Positions 10,505-23,957 of a stretch of DNA of 64,000 bases are shown here, in pieces. Each line of letters starts with the position of its first letter. Position 1 is the first letter of the stretch. A program made the translations under genes and the position numbers. Source of the DNA: Xestospongia muta. Its lineage: Eukaryota; Porifera; Demospongiae; Haplosclerida; Petrosiidae. The notes beneath the pieces were generated by a model. The model was not told where the DNA came from. It searched no databases and was given only the letters and a program-made list of their open reading frames with translations. The stretch spans positions 496,001-560,000 of the forward strand of contig OY848918.1 in NCBI GenBank assembly GCA_963693285.1. The letters run 5' to 3'.

Positions 10505-13289
10505 CTAGTTATTATGTGTAATAGAATTCATATAACATGTTTTAATATTATCATATACATCAGTACTATCTTGATATATTGTCTCATAAACTGGAGGAGT
10601 AATCAATGACGATTGTTGTTCCACTGTACTATATGATATATTCTCTGTTACTTCAATTGATGACTGATCATCTCGTCCTTTAGTTATACCATATGCTTCA
10701 TTTTGTACTGAGAAGAACTCTTTTATCACTGGACTACTCTCACCTCTACTCTCTTTAGTACTGGACACTAATAGAACACACACACACACAGTGGTAATAG
10801 TTACTACTATATAGTACTGACCTTTATATATTAAGATTATTACAACAATTAAGATAACAACTATTAGTACTAGAAAGATAATAATACTAATAATAATACC
10901 TGCAATAACTACATCACTTAGTACTAGATATAAAAGAGAGAGATATATTCAACAACACTAGTAATATATATAACTTACTACTAGCTCCACTATCTGTAGA
11001 CTGGGGACTTCTTATAGTGGGTGTGGCTGATACTGGAGGTACTCCTGTAGTAGTAAGAGTTGGTCCTTTATTATTAATACATAAATTACATGTACTTATT
11101 GAAATTACATTGACTTACTTGGTACAACCATAATGAATGAAGAGTTTTCTGACTGTTCTGATTTCCCATATATATTACTAGACATAACAATGAATTGATA
11201 TCTTCCTGGACTTAGTTCTACTTCAATAGTACCATTTATACTAACTCCATTAAAATCTGATAATTGTGGTGTCACATTGATCATAGTCTGGTTAATACCC
11301 ACTACAATAATAATGTACTGGAAAGTAGAGACATCAGTTATACCAGAATACATTGTATAGATATAAAGGATAGCTTGACCTGGAGGATCTCCTGATACTA
11401 AACTAATAATAGGTTTAGATGGAATACCTACATTATATTATAATAACAATACTATAGTTGATATAAAATACTTACCAGTCATAGCATTAATATTGTTACT
11501 TCTCATCATATCATTACCAATACTATTAGTAACAGTTACTATACAACTGTAGTTTGTACCAGCAGTTACTGGACCTACCGATATACTCTGTATAATACAG
11601 TTACTCATTGAAGTACATAATAAAGTGTTAATAAGTTCACTAGAATTATCACTCTCTTCTAGTTCTTCACAAGATATAATGATGTTATTTAATGGAATAC
11701 CTCCAGTATGTATAAATGTCCACTTTACACTCAGATTACCATTAACATTAGTTAATAGAACACTTTGTAGTTCAGGAACTAGACACAACATAATAACTAC
11801 TTTATAACTGATCATTACTTACCTGTTGATGTAGTGTTAAAGATGACAACAGTACTAGAGTTACTAGATAATCTTCCCACTACATTATGAGTAGAATAAG
11901 CTCTCACTCTTACAGAATACTGTGTATTAGGATATAGACCAGTTATCATTACACTGTTAATAAAGGTAGGATCTGTACTATTAGTAGCAGTATAGTTTAT
12001 CATTATAGTTGATAAACCATTAGTTAATGGATCTAACATCACTGTAAACAGAGAGAGAGGTGATGTACCCAGTACAGCAGGATTACGCCATCTTAGATTA
12101 ACTGTAGTAGATCCCGGATCACCTATAACACTAACTTCATGTGGTTGTGAGGGAGGATCTGTAACAGAGAGAATATAACAAAAACAAATGAAGATTTTAC
12201 TTACCAACAACTACTAGTTCAATGATATTACTAATAGACAAAGTAGTATTAACTACTGTGTTCTCTAATGTATTATTATAATAACCAGTATCACTTAATA
12301 ATACTGATGTAATCATAAGTTGACCCAATATATCAGTATTAAATATTCCACCTGATGATATAGATGACCCTCCATCTTTACTCCAACTAGATGAGGGGAT
12401 AGGATTACCGCTTACGTTAGTATATGATGTAATAATGACATCATTATTAGTGATAACATATACTGGTCCACTCTGTACTATACCTTCAGGACCATCTATA
12501 ATAAACACACAGTTATATTATATTATAATATGAGAGATGTGTTACTTACATTGTACATCTAGTATGAAGTATCCTGTTGAGTTACCCCCTTCATTAGATG
12601 CTATCATACTATAATTACCAGACTGAGAACGAGACACAGATGAGAAGGTAATATATGGGTATACTGATATATTAGGATTAGTACTATCAGGACTAATGAC
12701 CACTTCATTATAGAACCAAGTAAACTGAGGTAAGAGAGGATAACCTGTTGTGTTCTCAATATTAAATGAAAAGGTAGTGTTCTCTATCACAGACTGTGGG
12801 ATAGACACTTGATGAAGTGTGGGAAGTTCTGAAGATATTAATAATGTATACATTATAATGATGTAATAATGACATACTGATTAATTTTAAGTCAAACCTT
12901 GCTGCAATTTCTCCTCCTGAACCACATCCAATTTGAGTATTATCAAATGTATTATAGAATTCTATGATAGTGAAATTAGTTCGAGAATTAGGAACAACGT
13001 TATCTTCAACAAAGAAGTTCTCAAACCCGACATTTCCTGCTCCATTAAGTTGAAATGTAATGATAGTATTAGACATTCCAGGTCTAATGAGTGTCCATTG
13101 TGTTTGTCGTAAAGCACCATCTCTAGTCACTCTACAATAAAACTCAACATTAGTAGCATTTACTACAGCAGCTATCACAGGATTAGCACCATCACTACCT
13201 TTAGGAATAATTGTAGCATTTAAATCTTGTCCTAGAACATTAACATAACATAGTATTGTTAGCAATATAAAGACTAGAACAGACATCAT
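10505..13289 (-). CDS. B-type Ig/FN3 receptor (MMSVLV signal family)
   Basis: Predicted 793 residues. Exons: 12878-13289, 12550-12828, 12205-12495, 11823-12158, 11476-11778, 11119-11427, 10979-11065, 10822-10923 and 10505-10767. I chose the ATG at 13289 because MMSVLVFILLTILCYVNVLGQ is a good signal peptide; the longer frame upstream has only a GTG. The N-terminal Ig-like domain (VEFYCRV ... IGCGSGG) is unrelated in detail to that of the downstream neighbour, while exons 2-9 are close copies. The tail has ISYSTV and YETI-x7-YDNI, plus an 11-residue extension after YDNIK because the common TGA stop is read through as ACA TGT. The stop is 23 bp from the next ATG. Confidence 0.86.
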
Positions 13290-13319
13290 ATCAACAGATA
13301 TAGAGCTAATACTGGTCAC

Positions 13320-13711
13320 TAGTGGAGACTCAAATAGCTGACATTACAAATGAATAATAACTAACAATATATTGTCACACTATATAAACTAAAATGTTAG
13401 CCACACCCTCTAGTTATAACATAGGCTATCATATTTGTACACTATTCATAATTGAGAGTTAACTTATACGACATCTGAGGTATGTCTGTTATGAATTTAA
13501 AGAATGTACTAATACAACTTTTTTAACAATAATTTAAACTACTCTGTGTTTACTTTTCAATTTATTGTCCATAAATATATGCTGTTTAAACATTGTATTT
13601 TACAAAAATTACATACACAACTGATGCATATGGCTACATATTAGTATTTTTAAATCAATAATAATACATACATTAATAAATCAATAATAATAATACATGC
13701 ATTACATATAG
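13320..13711. other. Intergenic with shared upstream sequence
   Basis: Non-coding spacer with GCCACACCC (minus TAGAGGGTGTGGC) near 13405 and a stretch around 13420-13460 that recurs near 62815-62870 and 35140-35190, so it travels with gene duplications. Minus-strand AATAAA near 13561-13566, about 150 nt after the stop at 13712, is a possible poly(A) signal for the upstream gene. Confidence 0.45.
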
Positions 13712-16700
13712 TCATTTTAAATTATCATATACATCAGTACTATCTTGATATATTGTCTCATAAACTGGAGGAGTAATCAGTGATGATTGTTGTTCCACTG
13801 TACTATATGATATATTCTCTGTTACTTCAATTGATGACTGATCATCTGGTCCTTTAGTTATACCATATGCTTCATTTTGCACTGAGAAGAACTCTTTTAT
13901 CACTGGACTACTCTCACCTCTACTCTCTTTAGTACTGGACACTAGTAGAACACACACACACACAGTGGTAATAGTTACTACTATATAGTACTGACCTTTA
14001 TATATTAAGATTATTACAACAATTACCGTAAGATAACAACTATTACTACTAGTATGATAACAATACTGATAATAATACCAACAATAACTACATTGTATTT
14101 TGAGAAAAAGATGATATTTCTATAACATTGTACATGACATGTACCTATCATGACATTGTACACATAACATGATATACCTTTATTTTTATATAAGATATAG
14201 ATGATAATAAGTCCAACAAGAACAATAATAGCTAGTAATATAATAATAGCAATAACAATACCAGCAATAGCTCCACCACTTAGTCCTAAATATAAGAGAG
14301 AGATATAGTATATAACAATAGTAATAACTTACCACTAGGTCTACTTTCTGTAGGGGGACTTGTAGTGGGTGTGGTTGATATTGTAATTGATATTAAAGGT
14401 ACTATTGTGGTAGTAGGTGTGGTTGATGGTTCTACAGTTGATGTGGTGATGATGGATGTAGTAAGAGTAGAACAACAAGTAATATAAATAATATTATGTA
14501 GTCATTAAAGAGCTCTATCTTATATACACACAAACATTGATAACCTCTTTATAATCAGGGCTACTATGATAACATCTTCAGTTATTGTACATATTGTTTA
14601 GTAAAGTAATAATAAGAGTAGACTTACTTGGTTGGATAATGATCTCTCCAGTAGAAACAGCCTCAGATGTACCATATCGGTTTGTAGTTATAATATTAAA
14701 TGAGAATGATCCTCCATTAGTTAACATAATAGTAAGATTCACTATAGTATTACTGATGTAGTTCATAAAAGGAAAGCTCTTAGTTTGCACAATAGAGTTA
14801 TCAGTTATATCAATGGCAGTTACATTGAACTGGAAGCTAGTATTGTCACCAGGTGAATGAGTACGAACCTCTAGAGTCACTTGACCAGGAGATGAGGTAG
14901 TTGATATTAGTTCAGGTATTGATGGTATACCTATTGTATAATATAATATATTGATGATTATGTAATAATTGAATATATTGTTTTAACTAACAAATTTATA
15001 ACTTACTTGTTTTTATTTTAGTAATTATAATACTATAAATTAAGTTAGTTTCACAAACTATCAATTACGACCATATACCATATATGGTAATATTACCTTC
15101 AGTAGATATAATATTGGAGATGTTCCTCATATCAGTACCATTAGTATTGATAGCAGTAACACTACAGTAGTATCTATCTCCAGCAAACACTGGACCTACA
15201 CTAGTACTACCCATCAAATTATCATCAACACATCCAGTTATATTAGAACATGATAACATATTATAAAGTTGATTTGAACTACCCTCTCCATCAATAACAC
15301 AATACACCTCTACATCATCAATATCTTGACCTCCAGTATGACGAAATCTCCATGATATATTAATATTACCATTAGATGGAATAACATTGACTGTCTGGAA
15401 CATTGGAGCTAACAGATAATAGAGATATATCATATATACACACATTGATATAACACAATTACCTCCTCTTATTGTCATAAAGGTAATTGGATCACTGGGT
15501 TCACTCTCTAATAGATCAATGGTGTCTCCCATGTTAACAGCTACAACAGTAACATTATATGTAGTACCGGGGATAATGCCCCAGATAATTAGTGTATTAT
15601 TAGTAGTATTTAAAATGACATCAGAGGGAGGAGGTGGTACCATCACAACATGATAATAACTAACAATTGGAGTACCCAGTTCATTAGGAGGTGACCATGT
15701 TAGTTTGACACTTGTATCAGTCACATCCATCTCTCTCACATTAAGAGGAGGACCAGGTATCACTGATAAGAGAGAATATCATAATTTATGACAACAGTAA
15801 TGATATTATCTATATACCTGCTATAATGAGTTGGACTGTTTGATAGAGACCTGATCCTATATCATTACTAACAATACAGGTATATGTATCATTATCTTCA
15901 TTGGTTACATTAGTAATTGTAATCTTCCCATCTACTGATGTATTAAAACGACCACCAGGAGTTATGACTGTATTATCTGGACCAGTCCAAGTCACATTAG
16001 GTACAGGATTACCCTCTATATCAGTAAATGCTATCAAAGTCACTGTATTACCAGATAGTACTAGTTGAGATCTTCCATCTCTTGTAGCAGTAGGAACATC
16101 TGTTAATACATACACAATACTTAAAAGTTTATTGTATTATTAAATGTTTACTTACATTGTACATCTAGTATAAAACTAGTGGTAGTTGATCCAGCATCAT
16201 TACTAACAGTAAGTGTATAGTTACCAGACTGGTTACGTTGAACATTAGTAAGTGTTATAATGAAGTCAGTTAGTATAATATCATTACTACCATTAGATAG
16301 TAGGGGTTGACCCTCATGTGTCCACTGTGATGTGAGTAGAGGAGGGAATGGAATATTAGCTCCTCCTACAGTTAGGTTCACTGTAATATTATAACCCTCT
16401 ATTACTGACTGTGTACTAACAGGAGTTAACAATGATGGGAGAACTAATACATAAATAAAATATGATGAAAAATACCATATTTCATCTTACCTGGAAAACC
16501 TAAGTTAAATTCTCTTAATGTACCTGGAAAACTTTGTGCGCACTGTATTAGTGCCAGATTAAATTCACTGGTAAAGTTTATTATAGTAAGGTTAGTTTCA
16601 AATGTTAGTGATATCCCTGGTATGACATCTCCAATAGCTGTGATTTTACCCACTAGGTCAGCTGGAGATATTAGCTGACCAGCACCATTGAAATCAGGTA

Positions 16701-16917
16701 TAATTAGATTATTATCTGTTTTTCTTTTGATTCTCCATCTTGTTTGTACTCGTCCATTATTGTTCACCTCACAATATAATGATATATTGAATGTACCTTT
16801 TTCAGCAAAAACATAAGCTGGACCATCTTCAGTATTAGGATCAGTTATAAACATTTGAGCCCATACTATACTAGTTGTGAGAAGAATAGTCAAGTAGTGA
16901 GATAGGGTATTCTGCAT
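13712..16917 (-). CDS. A-type Ig/FN3 receptor with TM1 anchor and broken TM2 exon
   Basis: Predicted 782 residues when TM1 is joined directly to the tail. Exons: 16491-16917, 16156-16443, 15818-16099, 15463-15762, 15097-15408, 14628-14930, 14333-14431 (stalk), 14178-14285 (TM1) and 13712-13941 (tail). Signal peptide MQNTLSHYLTILLTTSIVWAQ with an Ig-like domain to residue 142; Ig to 238 and 332; FN3 to 432 and 536; FN3-C to 637; stalk to 670; TM1 (VLVGLIIIYILYKNK) to 706; tail to 782 with ISYSTV and YETI-x7-YDNI. A second TM-coding segment (13996-14087) sits between TM1 and the tail but has a 5-bp insertion, making it 92 bp, so including it would break the frame. Stalk and TM1 differ completely from the B-type stalk and TM. 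Confidence 0.83.
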
Positions 16918-16929
16918 AGCTTGTCGTTT

Positions 16930-17275
16930 AGGCTAGTATTTGATATAACTAACAAGTTAGTCTAGAGAGCTAGACCCTCCTCCTTTTTAGAGGAGCTGAT
17001 GGGGAGGAGTACTGCCAACATTCCATTCATTCCAAGGAAATACAAAATGTACTTATAATTTTTCAATAATTACAATTTTAACAATAACTACTTCACTACA
17101 CTGTATTTTAAATATAATGTCTTAATTTTTAATTATATTCTCAATATCAAGATTTGAATACATCTCATAAACCAGTCAAACTTGTTAAACCAGTTAAAGA
17201 ATTATCTTAAAAAATTATGTTAATAATATTTTATGAAATTTTCTTCGTTAGTCAAATGAACACATTCTAAAAATA
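16930..17275. other. Intergenic, AT-rich
   Basis: Non-coding stretch between the ATG at 16917 and a truncated paralogue. It contains a short inverted GAG/CTC-rich patch near 16970-17005 (ctccTCCTTTTTAGAGGAG), which could fold as a small hairpin. Nothing else recognised. Confidence 0.4.
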
Positions 17276-17277
17276 TT

Positions 17278-17982
17278 ATGTAACTTTACTAACAGTAAGT
17301 GTATAGTTACCAGACTGGTTACATTGAACATTAGTAAGTGTTATAATGAAGTCAGTTAGTATAATATCATTACTGCCATTAGATACTAGGGGTTGACCCT
17401 CATGTGTCCACTGTGATTGTACAGGTGGAAATGGAGTAGGAGCTCCTTCAACAGTAAAGTTCATTGTAATATTATTACCCTCTATTACTACTTAATACCA
17501 GTAGGAGTCATCAGTAATGGACTAACTATATTAGTAGATATGTTTAATAAGTTAATATGATGTCAATTTTATACCTGAAAATCCTAAGTTGAATTCTCTT
17601 AAAGTTGCTTGTGGTCCACACTTTATTTGTACAAGATCGAACTCATTGGTAAAGTTAGTATAGTAAAGTTAGTTTCAAATGTTAGTGATATCCCTGGTAT
17701 GACATCTCCAATAGCTGTGATTTTACCCACTAGGTCAGCTGGAGATATTAGCTCACCAGCAGCATTATAATCAGTTATAGCAATAGTATCTGTTTGTATT
17801 TTGACAAACCAAGTAGTTTGTATTTGCTCATTATTTTGGATCAACTCACAATAAAGAGATACGTTGAGTGTTCCTTCCTCAGATTTAACATATGCTGGAC
17901 CACTATTAGTATTAGGAACAGTTGTGAAGATAACTTGACCTGATGTTAGAGATACTGCTATCAGAAATAGAAGAATAACCAT
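17278..17982 (-). pseudogene. Truncated A-type receptor: signal and one Ig only
   Basis: A near copy of the first two exons of the gene at 7584 (same MVILLFLIAVSLTSGQ start at 17982). A one-base deletion near 17656 (AAGTTAG for AAGTTTAG) shifts the frame in exon 1. The Ig exon ends abruptly at 17278 before its donor. In the Ig, CNQSG replaces RNQSG. No further exons. Together with the gene at 18127-20890 it mirrors the 6.9-10.5 kb segment at a constant offset of about 10.4 kb, so it came with that block duplication. Confidence 0.85.
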
Positions 17983-18126
17983 CTTCTACTGCACACAAAG
18001 AAGGCGTGGCTGCAAACTTGAAGTAATAATTTTAATAATTCATATACACACAAGACAGCTATTACAAGTAGACATTCCATAGTTTAAACTTCCTCAGTTA
18101 TTATGTGTAATAGAATTCATATAACA

Positions 18127-20890
18127 TCATTTAATATTATCATATACATCAGTACTATCTTGATATATTGTCTCATAAACTGGAGGAGTAATCAATGATG
18201 ATTGTTGTTCCACTGTACTATATGATATATTCTCTGTTACTTCAATTGATAACTGATCATCTGGTCCTTTAGTTATACCATATGCTTCATTTTGTACTGA
18301 GAAGAACTCTTTTATTACTGGACTAGTCTCACCTCTACTCTCTTTAGTACTGGACACTAGTAGAACACATACACACATACACACACAGTGGTAATAGTTA
18401 CTACTATATAGTACTGACCTTTATATATCATGATTATTACAACAATTAAGATAACAACTATTAGTACTAGGAAGATAATAATACTAATAATAATACCAGC
18501 AATAACTACATCACTTAGTACTAAATATAAAAGAGAGAGATATAATCAACAACACTAGTAATATATATAACTTACTACCATCTCCACTATCTGTAGATTG
18601 GGGACTTCTTATAGTGGGTGTGGCTGATACTGGAGGTACTCCTGTAGTAGTAGGAGTTGGTCCTATATTGTTAATACATAAATTATATGTACTTATTGAA
18701 ATATCAGTGACTTACTTGGTACAACCATAATGAATGAAGAGTTTTCTGACTGTTCTGAGTTCCCATATATATTACTAGATATAACAATGAATTGATATCT
18801 TCCTGGACTTAGTTCTACTTCAATAGTAGCATTTATACTGACTCCATTAAACTCTGATAATTGTGGTGTCACACTCATCATAGTCTGGTTAATACCCACT
18901 ACAATAATAATGTACTGGAAAGTAGAGACATCAGTTATACCAGAATATTTTGTATAGATATAAAGGATAGTTTGACCTGGAGGATCTCCTGATACTGAAC
19001 TAATAATAGGTTTAGATGGAATACCTACATTATATTATAATAACAATACTATAGTTGATATATACTACTTACCAGTCATAACATTAATATTGTTACTTCT
19101 CATCATATCATTACCAATACTATTAGTAACAGTTACTATACAACTGTAGTTTGTACCAGCAGTTACTGGACCTACCGATATACTCTGTACAATACAGTCA
19201 CTCATTGAAGTACATAATAAAGTCTTAATAACTTCACTAGAATTACCACTCTCTTCTAGTTCTTCACAAGATATAGTGATGTTATTTAATGGAATACCTC
19301 CAGTATGTATAAATGTCCACGTTACAGTGAGATTACCATTAACATTAGTTAATATAACACTTTGTAGTTCAGGAACTAGACACAACATAATAACTACATT
19401 ATAACTGATCATTACTTACCTGTTGATGTAGTGTTAAAGATGACAACAGTACTAGAGTTACTAGATAATCTTCCCAATACATTATGAATAGAATAAGCTC
19501 TCATTCTTACAGAATACTGTGATTTAGGATATAGACCAGTTATCATTACACTGTTAATAAAGGTAGGATCTGTACTATTAGTAGCAGTATAGTTTATCAT
19601 TATAGTTGATAAACCATTAGTTAAGGGATCTAACATCACTGTAAACAGAGAGAGAGGTGATGTACCCAATACAGCAGGATTACGCCATCTTAGATTAACT
19701 GTAGTAGATCCTGGATCACCTATAACACTAACTTCTCGTGGTTGTGAGGGAGGATCTGTAACAGAGAGAATGTAACAAGTACAAATGAAGACTTTACTTA
19801 CCAACAACTACTAGTTCAATGATATTACTAATAGACAAAGTAGTATTAACTACTGTGTTCTCTAATGTATTATTATAATGACCAGTATCACTTAATAATA
19901 CTGATGTAATCATAAGTTGACCCAATATATCAGTCTTAAATCTTCCACCTGATGATATAGATAACCCTCCATCTTTACTCCAACTAGATGTTGGGATAGG
20001 ATTACCACTAACATTAGTATATGATGTAATAATGACATCATTATTAGTGATAATATATACTGGTCCACTCTGTACTATACCTTCAGGATCATCTATAATA
20101 AACACACAGTTATATTATATTATAATATGAGAGATGTGTTACTTACATTGTACATCTAGTATGAAGTATCCTGTTGAGTTACCCCCTTCATTAGATGCTA
20201 TCATACTATAATTACCAGACTGAGAACGAGACACAGATGAGAAGGTAATATATGGGTATACTGATATATTAGGATTAGTACTATCAGGACTAATGAACAC
20301 TTCATTATAGACCCAAGTAAACTGAGGTAAGAGAGGATAACCTGTTGTGTTCTCAATATTAAATGAAAAGGTAGTGTTCTCTATCACAGATTGTGGGATA
20401 GACACTTGATGAAGTATAGGAAGGTCTGAACAGAGACATTTATAAAATATATAAATTACTTACAAAGTAACATACTTATTATTCTTAATGTAAAATTAGC
20501 CATCACTGTGTTAGCAAGTCCACATTCTAGTAATATCATATCCAGTGAGCTATCAAATATTAATATAGTGAGATTAGAACGAGATATTTCATTTCCAATA
20601 GGTACACCAGTAGCCATAAAGTTCTCACTATTAGGCGATGTCCCAGTACCATTTATATCAAATGTTAAAGGGAATCTAAGTTCTCCAACTCTAGTAATCT
20701 GCCATGTAGTAAAAGTAGGATCTCCATTAAAAGTCACTTCACAGAATACCATAATATTCATAGCACCTTCCACTGCAGCTATTACAGGAGTCTGACCATC
20801 TTGTGAGACAGGATATGTTGACAATCCATTAGAATTATCTAACAGACTTACAAGAACTAACACAACAGCTACTACATGTAGATACTCCAT
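18127..20890 (-). CDS. B-type Ig/FN3 receptor (MEYLHVV signal family)
   Basis: Predicted 783 residues. Exons: 20476-20890, 20147-20425, 19802-20092, 19420-19755, 19073-19375, 18716-19024, 18576-18662, 18419-18520 and 18127-18356. Signal plus Ig-like domain to 138 (MVFCEV ... LLECG); Ig to 231 and 328; FN3 to 440 and 541; FN3-C to 644; stalk to 673; TM to 707. The tail carries ETSPVIKEFF, ISYSTV and YETI-x7-YDNI. It is the closest relative of the gene at 7719-10481; the two differ mainly in the N-terminal domain (DPTFTTWQITRVGE here). The ATG is 56 bp from the upstream gene's stop. Confidence 0.87.
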
Positions 20891-20946
20891 AATTTATGTT
20901 ATGTAAACATCCTCTAGTTATTATGTGTAATAGAATTCATATAATA

Positions 20947-23901
20947 TCATTTAATATTATCATATACATCAGTACTATCTTGATATATTGTCTCATAAAC
21001 TGGAGGAGTAATCAGTGATGATTGTTGTTCCACTGTACTATATGATATATTCTCTGTTACTTCAATTGATGACTGATCATCTGGTCCTTTAGTTATACCA
21101 TATGCTTCATTTTGTACTGAGAAGAACTCTTTTATCACTGGACTACTCTCACCTCTACTCTCTTTAGTACTGGACACTAGTAGAACACACACACACACAC
21201 AGTGGTAATAGTTACTACTATATAGTACTGACCTTTATATATCAAGATTATTATAACAATTAAGATAACAACTATTAATACTAGGAAGATAATAATACTA
21301 ATAATAATACCAGCAATAACTACATCACTTAGTACTAGATATAAAAGAGAGAGATATAATCAAGAACACTAGTAATATATATAACTTACTACTAGCTCCA
21401 CTATCTGTAGACTGGGGACTTCTTATAGTGGGTGTGGCTGATACTGGAGGTACTCCTGTAGTAGTAGGAGTTGGTCTTACAGTTCACATAATATGTTAAT
21501 TAATTATATATACAAAACACACTCACTTGGTTGGATAATGATCTCTCCAGTTGTCATGGTAACCTTAGAAGAGCCATATTTGTTTGTACTTGTAATATTA
21601 AATGAGAATGATCCTCCATTAGTTAATACAATAGTAAGAGGTACTATAGTATTACTGATATACTTCATAAAAAAAAACTTCTCACTTTCTACAATAGACT
21701 TATCACTTATATTAATAATAGTTACATTGAACTGGAAGCTAGTATTGTCACCAGGTGAACGAGTACGAACCTCAAGAATCACTTGACCAGGAGATGAGGT
21801 AGTTGATATTAGTTCAGGTATTGATGGTATACCTATTGTATAATATAATATATTAATGATATTGTGATTATGTAATAATTCAATATATTGTTTTAACTAA
21901 CAAATTGTAACTTACTTGTTTTAATGTTAGTAATTATAATACTATAAATTAAGTTAGTTACACAAACTATCAATTACTACCATATACCATATATGGTAAG
22001 ATTACCTTCAGTAGATATAATATTGGAGATGTTCCTCAAATCAGTACCATTAGTATTGATAGCAATAACACTACAGTAGTATCTCTCTCCAGCAAACACT
22101 GGACCTACACTAGTACTACCCATCAAATTATCATCAACACATCCACTTATATTAGAACATGATAACATATTATAAAGTTGATTTGAACTACCCTCTCCAT
22201 CAATAACACAATACACCTCTACATCATCAATATCTTGACCTCCAGTATGACGAAATCTCCATGATATATTAATATTACCATTAGATGGAATAACATTGAC
22301 TGTCTGGAACATTGGAGCTAACAGATAACAGAGATATATCATATATACACACATTGATATAACACAATTACCTCCTCTCATTGTCATAAAGGTAATTGGA
22401 TTACTGGGTTCACTCTTTAATAGACCAATGGTGTCTCCCATGGTAACAGCTACAACTGTAACATTATATGTAGTACCGGGGATAATGCCCCTGATAATTA
22501 GTCTAGTATTAGTAGTATTTAAGATGACATCAGAGGGAGGAGGTGGTACCATGACAACATGATAATAACTAACAGTTGGAGTACCCAGTTCACTAGGAGG
22601 TGACCAAGTTAGTTTGACACTTGTATCAGTTACATCCATCTCTCTCACATTAAGAGGAGGACCAGATATCACTGATAAGAGAGAGTATCATAATTTATGA
22701 CAACAGTAATGATATTATTTATATACCTGCTATAATGAGTTGGACTGTTTGATAGAGACCTGATCCTATACCATTACTAACAATACAGGAATATGTACCA
22801 TTATCTTCATTGGTAACATTACTAATTGTAATTTCTCCATCTACTGATGTATTAAAACGACCACCAGGAGTTATGACTGTATTATCTGGACCAGTCCAAG
22901 TCACATTAGGTACAGGATTACCCTCTATATCAGTAAATGCTATTAAAGTCACTGTATTATCAGACAGTACTAGTTGAGATCTTCCATCTCTAGTAGCAGT
23001 AAGATCTGTTGATACATACAAGTTATAAGTAGCTATATATTAAGATCAACTTACATTGTACATCTAGTATGAAGTATCCTGTTGAGTTACCCCTTTCATT
23101 AGATGCCATCATACTATAATTACCAGACTGAGAACGAGACACAGATGAGAAGGTAATATATGGGTATACTGATATATTAGGATTAGTACTATCAGGACTA
23201 ATGACCACTTCATTATAGAACCAAGTAAACTGAGGTAAGAGAGGATAACCTGTTGTGTTCTCAATATTAAATGAAAAGGTAGTGTTCTCTATCACAGACT
23301 GTGGGACAGACACTTGATGAAGTATGGGAAGGTCTGAGGAGAAATACTGAAGTATAAATTAGTGTTTACTGAATTGAATAAATTGAATGAATTGATTTAC
23401 TGAAGGTAGTTGTTCCTACATCATAATCAGGTTTAGTATTAATTTATCATATAATGGTACATGAGCCAATGTCTTTTTAAACTCACAGATAATTCTTAGT
23501 GTGAAATTTGCCATCACAGTGTTTCCTTCAGCACACTCCAATAATGCCATATCCAGTAAATTATTAAATGTTAATATAGTGATGTTAGATTGTGTTGTCC
23601 CAGCTCCAAGCATTTCTCCAGTGACCCTGAAATTCTGACTATCAGAACTTGTCCCTGTACCATTGACGTTAAATGTTAACAGAATTCGACCTCCTCCAAG
23701 TCTAGTGAGAATCCAGTTAGTAAAAGTAGGATTGCCATTAAAAGTCACTTCACAATATACTCTAATATTCATAGCACCCTCCACTGCAGCTAGTACAGGA
23801 GTCTGACCATCTTGTGAGACAGGATATGTTGACAATCCATTAGAATTATCTAACAGACTTACAAGAACCAACACAACAGCTACTACATGTAGATACTCCA
23901 T
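20947..23901 (-). CDS. Mosaic receptor: B-type N-terminus, A-type FN3s, B-type anchor
   Basis: Exons: 23487-23901 (B-type MEYLHVV signal/Ig), 23055-23333 (B-type Ig), 22727-23005 (A-type Ig, two residues shorter), 22372-22671 and 22006-22317 (A-type FN3), 21527-21832 (A-type FN3-C), stalk about 21390-21475, 21233-21334 (TM), 20947-21176 (tail). Exchange was between second and third exons. The stalk acceptor is changed from TAG|GACC to TAA|GACC; the next AG is one base inside the exon and would shift the frame. Skipping the symmetric 87-bp stalk would keep the frame and give 740 residues; with a normal stalk it would be 769. The tail is standard (ISYSTV, YETI-x7-YDNI). Start to stop otherwise open. 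Confidence 0.8.
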
Positions 23902-23957
23902 AATTTATGTTATGTAAACATCCTCTAGTTATCATGTGTAATAGAATTCATATAACA

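Noticed and set aside
13289..13319. Longer N-terminus for the gene at 13289
   Set aside because: The extra frame begins with GTG and would bury the signal peptide; MMSVLV is the better start.
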